This document shows positions 26,699 through 34,772 of a DNA stretch of 64,000 nucleotides, one piece after another. Numbering within the stretch: the first letter of the stretch is position 1; every line of letters begins with the position of its first letter. The position numbers and the translations under genes were made by a program. A model generated the notes under the pieces. That model did not search any database. It was not told where the DNA came from and worked only from the letters and a program-made list of their open reading frames with translations. Source of the stretch: Sulfurimonas sp. (GTDB lineage Bacteria > Campylobacterota > Campylobacteria > Campylobacterales > Sulfurimonadaceae); assembly GCF_029027405.1 (NCBI RefSeq), contig NZ_CP093396.1:1364001-1428000 (forward strand), written 5' to 3'.

Positions 26699-26718
26699 AT
26701 TATATCAGATTATGATAT
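26699..26718 (-). promoter_or_regulatory. extended -10 promoter overlapped by a palindrome (possible metal-regulator operator)
   Basis: On the minus strand TGATATAAT gives an extended -10 box, ending 7 nt before the ATG at 26691. It overlaps ATATCA-gatta-TGATAT (26702-26718), a perfect 6-bp dyad. A repressor of the Fur/Zur type binding here would block the promoter; the palindrome is short and AT-rich, so this is tentative. Confidence 0.4.
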
Positions 26719-26840
26719 TTATTAATAAAATAACTTTTTTATATTATTAGAAATAGCAAATTTTCCAGCAAAAAAAGTATATTTATTAATATTTGAAGAT
26801 GATGTTAAAGTAAAATAGAAATATAAAATCTTTTTTGTGG

Positions 26841-26846
26841 TATTAT
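26841..26846 (+). promoter_or_regulatory. candidate extended -10 box for motA
   Basis: TATTAT preceded by TGG (TGN-type extension) lies 30 nt before the motA ATG; AAGGT follows as ribosome-binding site. No sigma-54 or sigma-28 signature was seen. Confidence 0.35.
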
Positions 26847-26876
26847 AAGCTTAATATTTATTTTTAAGGTATTTGA

Positions 26877-27641
26877 ATGGATTTAGGTACGGTAGTTGGT
26901 ATAGTTCTAGTTATGGCTCTTTTACTTGGCGCCATGAGTATGGGTGTTGGGATAGGTGCGTATATTGATATTCCATCTATATTAATTGTTATTGGTGGTT
27001 CTATTGGTGCGTTGATGATTTCTTTTAAACCTGCCCAAATGAAGGGTTTTGTAAAAGTTTTTATGATTGCTATCAAGCCTCCTATAACAGATGAAATAGA
27101 ATTAATAAAAAAACTTGTTGATTTTGCTACAAAAGCAAGAAAAGATGGTATTTTAGCCTTAGAATCAGAAGTAAATTCAGAACCAAATGAATTTTTGAAA
27201 AAAGGTCTTTCTATGGCGATTGATGGCAGTGAACCAGATACGATTCGTGAACTTCTAGAAATTGACATGGAACAAACCAGTACAAGACATAAAATTAATA
27301 GTTCTATTTTTAACAACTGGGCAGGATTAGCAGGAGCTATGGGTATGGTTGGTACACTAATTGGTCTTGTTGCGATGCTTCTAAACATGGCTGATCCATC
27401 AGCGATTGGTCCATCTATGGCTGTTGCTTTGCTTACGACGATGTACGGTGCGATTATTGGTAATGTTTTTGGTACTCCTATTTACAATATATTAACAATT
27501 AGAAATGATGAAGAAACTTTAGTTAAAGAGATGATTTTATCTGGAATCATGTCTATACAATCAGGTGATGCACCAAGGGTTTTAGAAGCAAAACTTCTTA
27601 GTTATTTAGCACCAAAAGACCGTATTAGTCAGTTTGACTAA
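26877..27641 (+). CDS. motA: flagellar stator protein MotA
   Basis: 254 residues, four membrane segments (1-25, 32-52, about 145-170 and 180-205). The cytoplasmic loop between segments 2 and 3 has SMAIDGSEPDTIRELLEIDMEQ, the region touching FliG. Segment 3 has the MVGTLIGLVAMLLNM pattern. With MotB it forms the ion-driven torque unit. Start chosen at the ATG after AAGGT. Followed by motB after 15 nt. Confidence 0.95.
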   Translation: MDLGTVVGIVLVMALLLGAMSMGVGIGAYIDIPSILIVIGGSIGALMISFKPAQMKGFVKVFMIAIKPPITDEIELIKKLVDFATKARKDGILALESEVNSEPNEFLKKGLSMAIDGSEPDTIRELLEIDMEQTSTRHKINSSIFNNWAGLAGAMGMVGTLIGLVAMLLNMADPSAIGPSMAVALLTTMYGAIIGNVFGTPIYNILTIRNDEETLVKEMILSGIMSIQSGDAPRVLEAKLLSYLAPKDRISQFD

Positions 27642-27656
27642 AGATGGAACTGATTA

Positions 27657-28433
27657 ATGGCTAAGAAAAAATGTCCTGATTGTGAAAAGTGTTTACCTGC
27701 GTGGTTAGCTGCGTTTGGGGACTTAATGTCACTGCTTTTATGTTTCTTCGTTCTACTTCTTTCTATGTCTAGCATGGATGCTAAAAAAATCTCAGAAGCT
27801 ATTGGTTCTCTCTCTGGTGCTATGAGTGTTTTAGAAGGTGGAACAAAAACTGAAATATCAAAACAAAGGATGCAACAATCAACTCCAATAGACTCAAATG
27901 ATGAAACAAGTGAAGCAGTAAATAGAGTAGTTCAAGCCGCCATGGATGCTAATGAGATGATAGATAAGGGCAATGGTCCTGCTATTACTGTTGAAGAGGC
28001 TCAGGAAGGTTTTGTTATTGAGTTACCAGCATCTTTACTATTTAAATCAGGAAGTGCAACTATCCAAAATGAGGATGCACTTTTATTTTTAAAAAGGATT
28101 GCTCTAATTGTAGATGAATTACCAAATACAATGCAAGTAAGTGTTCGGGGTCATACTGACAATCAAGGACCTGGTAAAAATAGTGTTTTTAAAGATAATT
28201 GGGAACTTTCCTCTGCAAGAGCAATTTCTGTTCTTCAAGAGCTTCTATTAGATGGAGTTGACCCAAAAAGAATTAGTGCTTCAGGACATGCTGAATTTAA
28301 ACCATTAGCAACAAATGTCACAGAAGCAGGGCGAGCTAAAAACCGTAGAGTCGAGTTGCACTTTTTTGGTGAAAAATCAACCGATAAAGAAAAAGCTAAA
28401 CAATCTGTTTTAGATAAAGTTACCAGTAAATAA
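27657..28433 (+). CDS. motB: flagellar stator protein MotB
   Basis: 258 residues. A short cytoplasmic head with CPDCEKC, one membrane segment with the ion-carrying D22 (AFGDLMSLLLCFFVLLLSMS), a plug/linker, and a C-terminal OmpA domain binding peptidoglycan (VSVRGHTDNQG near 163, NRRVELHFF near 230). The head cysteines are unusual but sit outside the channel. The stop overlaps the fliP start by one base (TAATG). Confidence 0.95.
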   Translation: MAKKKCPDCEKCLPAWLAAFGDLMSLLLCFFVLLLSMSSMDAKKISEAIGSLSGAMSVLEGGTKTEISKQRMQQSTPIDSNDETSEAVNRVVQAAMDANEMIDKGNGPAITVEEAQEGFVIELPASLLFKSGSATIQNEDALLFLKRIALIVDELPNTMQVSVRGHTDNQGPGKNSVFKDNWELSSARAISVLQELLLDGVDPKRISASGHAEFKPLATNVTEAGRAKNRRVELHFFGEKSTDKEKAKQSVLDKVTSK

Positions 28434-29173
28434 TGAGTAAACTTTTTTTCTTTTTTTTCTTTTTCTTTTTTAGTTCTATTCTAGGAGCCGCACCTGTAGA
28501 TATTCCTACTATGAATTTTGCTCTAGGTGCTCCAGATACTCCAGAACAACTAGTAAGTTCTTTAAATGTTTTAATAATTTTAACCTTACTATTTTTAGCT
28601 CCAAGTATGATTTTAGTTATGACAACATTTACTCGTTTTGTCATAGTGTTTGGTTTTTTACGACAAGCTTTAGGTACGCAACAAGTACCACCCACACAAC
28701 TTTTGGTTATGTTGGCAATGATTTTAACTTTTTTTGTTATGGAACCAGTTGGACAAAAAGCTTATGATAATGGAATAAAACCATATATAGAAGAAAAAAT
28801 AGGTTACGAAGAAGCTTTTACTAGATCTGTTCTTCCTTTTAAGAATTTTATGATTAGAAATACTAGAGAAAAAGATTTAGCACTTTTTTTTAGAATTAGA
28901 AAAATGGAAAATCCTGATAGTATAGCTGATGTGCCTCTTTCTGTTATTATTCCTGCTTTTGTTATTAGTGAACTCAAGACTGCTTTTGAGATAGGTTTTT
29001 TAATATTTTTACCATTTTTAGTTATAGATATGGTTGTAGCATCTATACTTATGTCTATGGGTATGATGATGCTTCCTCCTGTTATGATTTCTCTACCATT
29101 TAAGATACTTATTTTTGTTCTTATAGATGGTTGGAATTTGATTATTGGCAATTTAATAGCCACGATAAAATAG
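28433..29173 (+). CDS. fliP: flagellar export apparatus protein FliP
   Basis: 246 residues, core of the flagellar type III export gate. Family blocks are present: PSMILVMTTFTRFVIVFGFLRQALG (about 60-85), VISELKTAFEIGF, and PPVMISLPFKI near the end. The N-terminal signal segment is MSKL followed by nine phenylalanines, coded by T7, T8, T5 and T6 runs at 28443-28471. Gain or loss of one T would shift the frame within ten codons. The start overlaps motB by one base. Confidence 0.95.
   Translation: MSKLFFFFFFFFFSSILGAAPVDIPTMNFALGAPDTPEQLVSSLNVLIILTLLFLAPSMILVMTTFTRFVIVFGFLRQALGTQQVPPTQLLVMLAMILTFFVMEPVGQKAYDNGIKPYIEEKIGYEEAFTRSVLPFKNFMIRNTREKDLALFFRIRKMENPDSIADVPLSVIIPAFVISELKTAFEIGFLIFLPFLVIDMVVASILMSMGMMMLPPVMISLPFKILIFVLIDGWNLIIGNLIATIK
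28443..28471 (+). repeat. interrupted poly-T tract in the fliP start
   Basis: Four T runs of 7, 8, 5 and 6 bases separated by single C bases encode the poly-Phe part of the FliP signal segment. Such runs are prone to replication slippage, so this is a possible on/off switch for motility. Confidence 0.75.
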
Positions 29174-29186
29174 GATATATTGGTAG

Positions 29187-30299
29187 ATGCAATGTGAATA
29201 TTTTGGTGAGTGTGGTGCTTGTAGAGTTTATGAAGATGGATATGAAGCTCAGCTAACTTACAAACTAAAATTAAACAAAGATAGATTTGAACCTTTTTAT
29301 AAAGGCGATATATCTGTTTATAAATCACCAGAGTCGAATTATCGTTCAAGAAGTGAATTTAAAATATGGCACGAGGGTGATAATATACATTATGCAATGA
29401 ATCACTTGTCGGGTAAGGGTGTTGTTCTTGTTGATGAGTGTTCCCAAGTAAATATACACATAGTTAGTCTTATGCCAAAGTTACTTCAAAGTATAAAAGA
29501 AAAAGGTATAGGTTTTAAACTATTTGGTGCAGATTTTTTATCTGCACAAAGTGGTGAAATAGTAGTTTCATTGATTTACCATCGTAAACTAGATGAAGAG
29601 TGGCAACAAAAAGCACGATTAATAGCAAATGAACTTGGCATCTATATTATTGGTAGGAGTCGTAAACAAAAGTTAGTTATTGGACAAGACTACATAACAG
29701 AAAATTTAAATGTAAATGGCGAAGTCTTTAGATTTAACTATATAGAAAATAGTTTTACTCAACCAAATACACAAGTTAATGAACAGATGATTTCATGGGC
29801 ATTAGAGCATGCTCAAGGCTCAAATGGAGATTTATTAGAGTTATATTGTGGTGCTGGAAACTTTACCATACCTTTTGCTAAAAAGTTTAATAAGGTGCTT
29901 GCTACTGAGATATCAAAATCCTCAATAAATGCAGCAAAAATAAATATGCTTTTAAATGATGTAGAGAATATAGAATTTGTTCGTATGAGTGCAGAAGATT
30001 TTGTTGGAGCCTTGGATGGAGTTAGAGAGTTTCGTCGAATGAAGGGAATAGATATTAACTCTTATAAGATAGATACAATATTTATTGATCCACCTCGAAG
30101 TGGAATGGATGAAGTGAGTTGTTCTTTTGCCTCAAGATATGATAATATTTTATATATTTCATGTAATCCAGAGAGTTTAGTAAGAGATTTAGAACTTCTT
30201 AGTAAAACACATGAAGCAGTAAGTATGGCTCTTTTTGATCAATTTCCTTATACTCATCATGTTGAGATGGGTGTAAAATTACTTAGGAAGTTAAAATGA
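29187..30299 (+). CDS. trmA: tRNA (uracil-5-)-methyltransferase TrmA
   Basis: 370 residues, SAM-dependent formation of m5U54 in tRNA. The N-terminal CEYFGECGAC and FRSRSEFK-like YRSRSEFKIW blocks, the SAM-binding LELYCGAGNFT, the FIDPPRSGMD motif and the catalytic Cys in ISCNPESL, plus FDQFPYTHHVE at the end, are all as in TrmA. It follows fliP by 13 nt in an unrelated-function neighbourhood. Confidence 0.95.
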   Translation: MQCEYFGECGACRVYEDGYEAQLTYKLKLNKDRFEPFYKGDISVYKSPESNYRSRSEFKIWHEGDNIHYAMNHLSGKGVVLVDECSQVNIHIVSLMPKLLQSIKEKGIGFKLFGADFLSAQSGEIVVSLIYHRKLDEEWQQKARLIANELGIYIIGRSRKQKLVIGQDYITENLNVNGEVFRFNYIENSFTQPNTQVNEQMISWALEHAQGSNGDLLELYCGAGNFTIPFAKKFNKVLATEISKSSINAAKINMLLNDVENIEFVRMSAEDFVGALDGVREFRRMKGIDINSYKIDTIFIDPPRSGMDEVSCSFASRYDNILYISCNPESLVRDLELLSKTHEAVSMALFDQFPYTHHVEMGVKLLRKLK

Positions 30300-30784
30300 A
30301 AATAGTATTTGTTTATTTATTATTAATGTCACTGCTTTATGCAAGTGAGATACAAAGAATAGAATCAATCGTTGATGATGTTTCAAAACTTAGAGTTGAA
30401 TATAAAAATCTTTTAAAAATTAAAGATAAAGAAATTAGAATTTTAAAAATAAAATTAGCAAAACTTAAAAAGAATAATCTAAAAATTAAAGATGAGAATA
30501 CTTTTCCAAAGCTTGTACCCAAGAGAGGAACAAACATAGCTAAAAGTAAAAAAAAAGAAAAGGCTAGAAGCTTTAAAGCAAGTGTATTTCGTTTGAAAAA
30601 GAATAGTTCTATTTACTTTACACCAAACACTAATAAGCTATACCTTTGGAATAAAAATCGAATATTTACATCAAATATTGGAACTAAAAACTGGATAAAA
30701 ATAACAGGTTATTTTGTAAATAAAAAATGGATGCGCGCTAAAAATGAATTGTGGATTAAAAGAGATGATATTAGTAAAAAGTAA
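30296..30784 (+). CDS. exported coiled-coil protein with SH3-like tail
   Basis: 162 residues, no recognised family. Signal peptide (1-16), a Lys-rich coiled coil (about 18-60), a basic linker, and a C-terminal part (from about 95) with short beta-strand-like stretches (GTKNWIKITGYFV, ELWIKRDDIS) that resembles a bacterial SH3 fold. It overlaps trmA by 4 nt. A periplasmic wall-associated role is possible but unproven. Confidence 0.6.
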   Translation: MKIVFVYLLLMSLLYASEIQRIESIVDDVSKLRVEYKNLLKIKDKEIRILKIKLAKLKKNNLKIKDENTFPKLVPKRGTNIAKSKKKEKARSFKASVFRLKKNSSIYFTPNTNKLYLWNKNRIFTSNIGTKNWIKITGYFVNKKWMRAKNELWIKRDDISKK

Positions 30785-30790
30785 TATATT

Positions 30791-31066
30791 ATGAAAATAC
30801 ATTTCTTTCTCGTAGTATCTTTATTTTTTATATCAAATTTCTTTGTAGCTTGTTCCACTTCTGTAAAGGTTATGAAAGTAATATGTAAAAAAGAAAATAT
30901 AAATAAGTGTAATCAAGAGCAAAAAATTCAAGCTGTTAACAAAAATCCAGAACTTATAGAGTATATAATAAAACCAAATAAAGAGGTACAGATTGAAGCT
31001 TTAAAGCAAGACCCTTCTTTAATACGGTTTATAAAGAACCCCTCAAAAGAAGCAATGCTCTATTGA
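30791..31066 (+). CDS. small lipoprotein with DUF4116-like repeats
   Basis: 91 residues. Signal peptide with lipobox FVAC, so lipidation at about C21 is likely. The mature part has two imperfect repeats of the form VNKNPELIEYI / LKQDPSLIRFI, similar to DUF4116 units. It ends directly against the stop codon of a small leftward ORF at 31067. Role unknown. Confidence 0.6.
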   Translation: MKIHFFLVVSLFFISNFFVACSTSVKVMKVICKKENINKCNQEQKIQAVNKNPELIEYIIKPNKEVQIEALKQDPSLIRFIKNPSKEAMLY

Positions 31067-31231
31067 TTATTCATAGGTGTTAAATATATTTTTTACTTTC
31101 TTAATGAAGTTAGTTTTTTCTTCAGGTAGAAGTAATTGTCTTGCTTTTCTTCTTCTTCCTAGCCTAAGTTGAAGTTGTTTTCTTATTGATTGTAATTTCA
31201 CGGGACGAAAAAAAACTTCTTTATTTATCAT
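31067..31231 (-). CDS. very short basic protein coupled to the MotB-like gene
   Basis: 54 residues, not recognised. The ATG at 31231 overlaps the stop codon of the MotB/OmpA-like gene in an ATGA arrangement, the same coupling used by real gene pairs throughout the window, and the frame ends exactly where the convergent lipoprotein gene ends. The product is rich in Lys and Arg (LRLGRRRKARQ in the middle), with no signal peptide or membrane segment, so it would stay in the cytoplasm and could bind nucleic acid or acidic partners. Confidence 0.5.
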   Translation of the reverse strand: MINKEVFFRPVKLQSIRKQLQLRLGRRRKARQLLLPEEKTNFIKKVKNIFNTYE

Positions 31232-32394
31232 CTTTTTTTCTCTTTTTTATTTAAGTAATTCATCAATTCCTGTACAGCTTCTTTATTTTTTATACGAAAT
31301 TTTATTTCAATTCTTCGAGAAGCATCTTTGTCTTCTTTATTGTTTTTGTAAAGTATTGGCTCTGCAAAAGAGCGACCACTTGCACTTAGATATTTTTGAA
31401 ATACTTTTGTCTTTTTAGGGTATCGTTTATATAGAAAATGCATAACTGCTAAAGCTCTCTTTTGAGACAAATCAAGATTATATAGATATGAACCATCAGA
31501 ATTAGTGTGACCTTCTATTGTTATTAAATCAATATAACGGCGTATTTTAGCATCACTTAACAGTACATCAATGTAACGACCAAGGACGCGACTAAGTTCT
31601 TTTTTAGCACTAGGTTTAAGTTCTGACTTACCTTGATTAAATAAAATATTTGAACTAAAAGATAAGGCACCAGTTTTAGGGTTTATTTCTATCGAATTTC
31701 CAAGTTTCTTTTTTAGTCTTCTAACTACAGAAATTTTTATACCTGTTAAATTTTTTATTTTTATTTTTGTTATATTTAAATCTTCAACAACTCTTTGGTA
31801 ATCTCTTGATTTGTAAAGTAAAGCTTTTTCAAGTTGAGCTATTTCTTCATCTCTTATTTTTATAAAAGTACTGTCTAATTCATGTCTAATATTTGCATTT
31901 TTTATAAAACTTTTTAGTTGAGAAGATTCTTTGTTTAATATATCTATTTTGAAACCTAGCATATCAGCATCTTCTTCGCTCGCTAGTAGCAACTCTTTTA
32001 GACTTTGCATTTCTCTTTCATTTAGTGATAGTTTTGAGGCTTTTGTTTCTATGCTTGAGTTTAAAAGTGATATATTATCTTTTAGTTCATTAGTTTCACT
32101 CTCAAGTCTACTTATCATAAGGCTTAGTTTTAGGTTCTCCTCTCTTGAAGCACGAAGTTTTTTTACAAGTTCACGAAGTTTGCTCTTTTTGCTAAATAGC
32201 TCTGATTCACTCATCTCTAGAGCACTTTTTTCTTTTTCGAGATTTATTCGTATAGTTTCTAAGTCACTTTGCATAAGTAGAGTTTTAACTACTATGGCTC
32301 CAACAACTAGTATGAAAACAAAAAGAAGACCAGCCATTAAGTCAGCATAAGATACCCAAAAGTTTTGATTTTCATCTTTATTTTGTTTTAGCAT
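31228..32394 (-). CDS. MotB/ZorB-like protein: one membrane segment, long coiled coil, OmpA domain
   Basis: 388 residues. The membrane segment near the start has an ion-channel aspartate, D18, in SYADLMAGLLFVFILVVG. A heptad-rich coiled coil spans about 40-215 and an OmpA/peptidoglycan-binding domain about 250-370 (ITIEGHTNSDGSYLYN, LSQKRALAVMHF, SRRIEIKFRI). That is the plan of stator B subunits including ZorB, but longer because of the coiled coil. It pairs with the MotA/TolQ-like gene 6 nt upstream. It is distinct from the flagellar MotB at 27.7 kb. Confidence 0.8.
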   Translation of the reverse strand: MLKQNKDENQNFWVSYADLMAGLLFVFILVVGAIVVKTLLMQSDLETIRINLEKEKSALEMSESELFSKKSKLRELVKKLRASREENLKLSLMISRLESETNELKDNISLLNSSIETKASKLSLNEREMQSLKELLLASEEDADMLGFKIDILNKESSQLKSFIKNANIRHELDSTFIKIRDEEIAQLEKALLYKSRDYQRVVEDLNITKIKIKNLTGIKISVVRRLKKKLGNSIEINPKTGALSFSSNILFNQGKSELKPSAKKELSRVLGRYIDVLLSDAKIRRYIDLITIEGHTNSDGSYLYNLDLSQKRALAVMHFLYKRYPKKTKVFQKYLSASGRSFAEPILYKNNKEDKDASRRIEIKFRIKNKEAVQELMNYLNKKEKKR

Positions 32395-32400
32395 AAAATT

Positions 32401-33693
32401 TTATTTATCTGATTTTAGTTGAGAAATTTGTGATACTATTGTGGCTGTTTCAGAATCAATCATTTTTAATGCATCTTGTAGTTTATTTAAAAACTTACCA
32501 TCAAAATCATCAATCTTTTTATCAAAAGAGTTACCTATTTCATTTATTTCTTCTTTCATTAAATTTATATTTTTAATGACTCCACTATATAGGTTTTGTA
32601 CATTTTGTACATTTATATTTGAGAGAGCCTCGTTAAGTTTTACACTGTTATCACTTAATACTTCGGCAATCATAACAGCACGAGAAAATTCAGATGAAAG
32701 TGCATTATGCGCTTTGTCTAAAGTGTTATGTTGATTATTTATATTTGATGAAAACTTTTCAAATTTTTCTATTGTTTTGTCAAAAATAGATGCTAAATCT
32801 TTCTGTTGAGATGCAATCATATCAACCCTATTGGCACTTTCTTCTAAAATTTTTGATACTTTAAGAGTGGCTTTTTGTTCTTGGTCTATAATTTGTTCAA
32901 ATATATTCATTCTTTGAACAAGTGCTTTGTTTAAATTTTCAACAAAAGTGCCAGATGCAAAGGTATCAAAAACACTATTTAACTTTTCAAAGTTTTCCAT
33001 ACTTTTTTTGAAGTATGTTTGTTCAATTTCTTCTTTTTGCCAAAAATATTCACTTGTTGCTTCTTTTATAAGATTTGCATCTTTTTGAAAACGACTCATT
33101 CCTGTTTTCTCAAAAAATATCCACCAAATTGATAAAAATATACCATATATAGATACATAAAAAGCTGTGCCAACTCCACCTAAAAGCTTTGAAATTTCTT
33201 CTTCAAGAACCTGTGATGTTTGTGAAGAAAAATCAGGCATGGAAATTGCAATACTAATAAAAGTACCTAAAATACCTAAGGTTGGAAATATACCAGCAGC
33301 GATTGAAGAAAAATTTTCATTTCTCATTTTTTTTGATTCTTGACTTAAAAAATCTTCTAAAGAAGCATTTGCTTTTTCAATTCCAGCAATAAAAAGAAGA
33401 TTTTTGTTTATGAAAACTGATAAGTTGCTTTTAACTTCATCAAAATTTTTTCTAAGTTTACACGAAGCGTAGTAAGCATTGTGTCTTACAAAAAACAGAT
33501 AGATAATAAAAATAGTGCCAATCATTAAAATACTGTGTATTTCAACTCGGAAATTTATAAGCTTTAGATAACCTGCAAGAGCAAAAGCTAAGAGAAAAAT
33601 AGGAATCGACAGTAACCATAAAAACCTAAAAGAACAATCCCGTCCTTTACCTAAAGTTGTTGATAATTTATTAAACTCTTCTATATTTTGCAT
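32401..33693 (-). CDS. MotA/TolQ/ZorA-like inner-membrane protein
   Basis: 430 residues. Two membrane segments near residues 22-45 and 52-70, and two more around 130-150 (GIFPTLGILGTFISIAIS) and 170-195 (GGVGTAFYVSIYGIFLSIWWIFF), the latter typical of MotA/TolQ/ExbB channels. A long cytoplasmic coiled coil follows to the C-terminus, a tail also seen in ZorA proteins. It probably forms an ion-driven unit with the MotB-like partner downstream. It is 0 nt from the exported protein upstream. Confidence 0.78.
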   Translation of the reverse strand: MQNIEEFNKLSTTLGKGRDCSFRFLWLLSIPIFLLAFALAGYLKLINFRVEIHSILMIGTIFIIYLFFVRHNAYYASCKLRKNFDEVKSNLSVFINKNLLFIAGIEKANASLEDFLSQESKKMRNENFSSIAAGIFPTLGILGTFISIAISMPDFSSQTSQVLEEEISKLLGGVGTAFYVSIYGIFLSIWWIFFEKTGMSRFQKDANLIKEATSEYFWQKEEIEQTYFKKSMENFEKLNSVFDTFASGTFVENLNKALVQRMNIFEQIIDQEQKATLKVSKILEESANRVDMIASQQKDLASIFDKTIEKFEKFSSNINNQHNTLDKAHNALSSEFSRAVMIAEVLSDNSVKLNEALSNINVQNVQNLYSGVIKNINLMKEEINEIGNSFDKKIDDFDGKFLNKLQDALKMIDSETATIVSQISQLKSDK

Positions 33694-34719
33694 TTATCTA
33701 AATACCTTATCACAATCTTTTTGAATAGCACCTGGTATAGTGGCAATAGTCATAAACTCCGACATTGAAAGGTTCGGATACATTATTGCTATATAGTATT
33801 TTGGTGCTAATATTTTAGCTACATTATCTTCTATCAAAATAGAATAAGGGAGAAGTTCACTATTTTGATAACCAGTTTTTTTCACAAACTTACTAGTTCT
33901 TCTTGACAGTTTTACACCAATGATTACAGAACCATTATCAAGATGATGTTCATAAATAATTTTTTTTGATTTTCGAGCTTTTTTTAGAAGTGTTTTGTTA
34001 TTGCCCATTGCAACTTTTATCATATCTTGATAATGAGGCATATTTTGCATAAATTGGTATCTGCTTAGTCTTGTGAATTTCACAACATCTTTTGAGTTTT
34101 TTAAATCATTAAAAATGCTGTGTAAATCATCGAGTATTTTTTTAGTTATTTTTTCATCATAATCAGTTTGCATAAATGCTTTATGTATAAACAACGGGTT
34201 TAGTATGCTAATGAGAGAATTCTTTTTATCAATAAGGAGTCTAAGAGATCCAGAGAAACCTCTTTTCTTCGTAGAAGCCATCTTTGTCATGGCATTGTTT
34301 GTAAAAATCATGGCAACATAATTTGCTTTTTTATCAATTTGATATTCACCAAGAATTTTAAAATTAGCATTTTGCAGTTTCTCTATAAGTTCTTTTTGTG
34401 AAATAAGAGCAGTTTGTAGATAAGCACTAACTCGAGAGTTTTTTACATATCCTGATTTAACATTTTTTGTAGATATAACTTCTTCTTGTTTGTAGTAATC
34501 AGGGGGAACTCTTTTACTAGAACCAATAGCATTTGTTTTCTTAACTCTAGTGATTTGCTGAGAGCTTGCAGACACGCTTACAGAAGGAACTCTAATTTTA
34601 ACCTCTGGTACTTTTGGCACATTTATAATAATTATTTTATCTTGAGATGCATATAAATTTGACAAATTTAAAAGAGATAAAAGGGATATGGACAAAACTT
34701 TAATAAAGTTTACTTTCAT
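33694..34719 (-). CDS. exported protein of unknown function, operon partner of the stator-like pair
   Basis: 341 residues with a signal peptide (1-24), a low-complexity Pro/Val/Ser part to about 70, then a folded region of alternating strands and helices (about 105-320). The region EKLQNANFKILGEYQ ... ISILNPLFIHKAFMQ recalls DUF302-type domains, but weakly. No catalytic motif was recognised. It is followed without gap by the MotA/TolQ-like gene, so it is probably the periplasmic partner of that unit. The start has CAGGA upstream. Confidence 0.6.
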   Translation of the reverse strand: MKVNFIKVLSISLLSLLNLSNLYASQDKIIIINVPKVPEVKIRVPSVSVSASSQQITRVKKTNAIGSSKRVPPDYYKQEEVISTKNVKSGYVKNSRVSAYLQTALISQKELIEKLQNANFKILGEYQIDKKANYVAMIFTNNAMTKMASTKKRGFSGSLRLLIDKKNSLISILNPLFIHKAFMQTDYDEKITKKILDDLHSIFNDLKNSKDVVKFTRLSRYQFMQNMPHYQDMIKVAMGNNKTLLKKARKSKKIIYEHHLDNGSVIIGVKLSRRTSKFVKKTGYQNSELLPYSILIEDNVAKILAPKYYIAIMYPNLSMSEFMTIATIPGAIQKDCDKVFR

Positions 34720-34737
34720 GAGTATTCCTGATGCTTC

Positions 34738-34756
34738 AGGGAGCTAGATGCTCCCT
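34738..34756 (-). promoter_or_regulatory. stem-loop before the exported-protein gene
   Basis: AGGGAGC and GCTCCCT form a 7-bp stem with a 5-nt loop. The T-rich stretch lies on the 5' side for the minus strand, so this is not an intrinsic terminator there. It may be an RNA-processing or stability element between the repeat-protein gene and the stator-like operon. Confidence 0.4.
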
Positions 34757-34772
34757 AAGTTTAAAAAAAAGT

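Noticed and set aside
28420-28695. Minus-strand frame with a poly-Lys run opposite fliP
   Set aside because: It is the complement of the poly-Phe tract of fliP and has no other features.
31228-33693. Complete Zorya phage-defence system
   Set aside because: Only the ZorA/ZorB-like membrane pair is seen. No helicase/nuclease or other Zorya effector gene lies within the window, so the name was not used for the genes.
34738-34756. Intrinsic terminator after the LEA-like gene
   Set aside because: The stem is only 7 bp, and the T-tract lies on the wrong side for leftward transcription.
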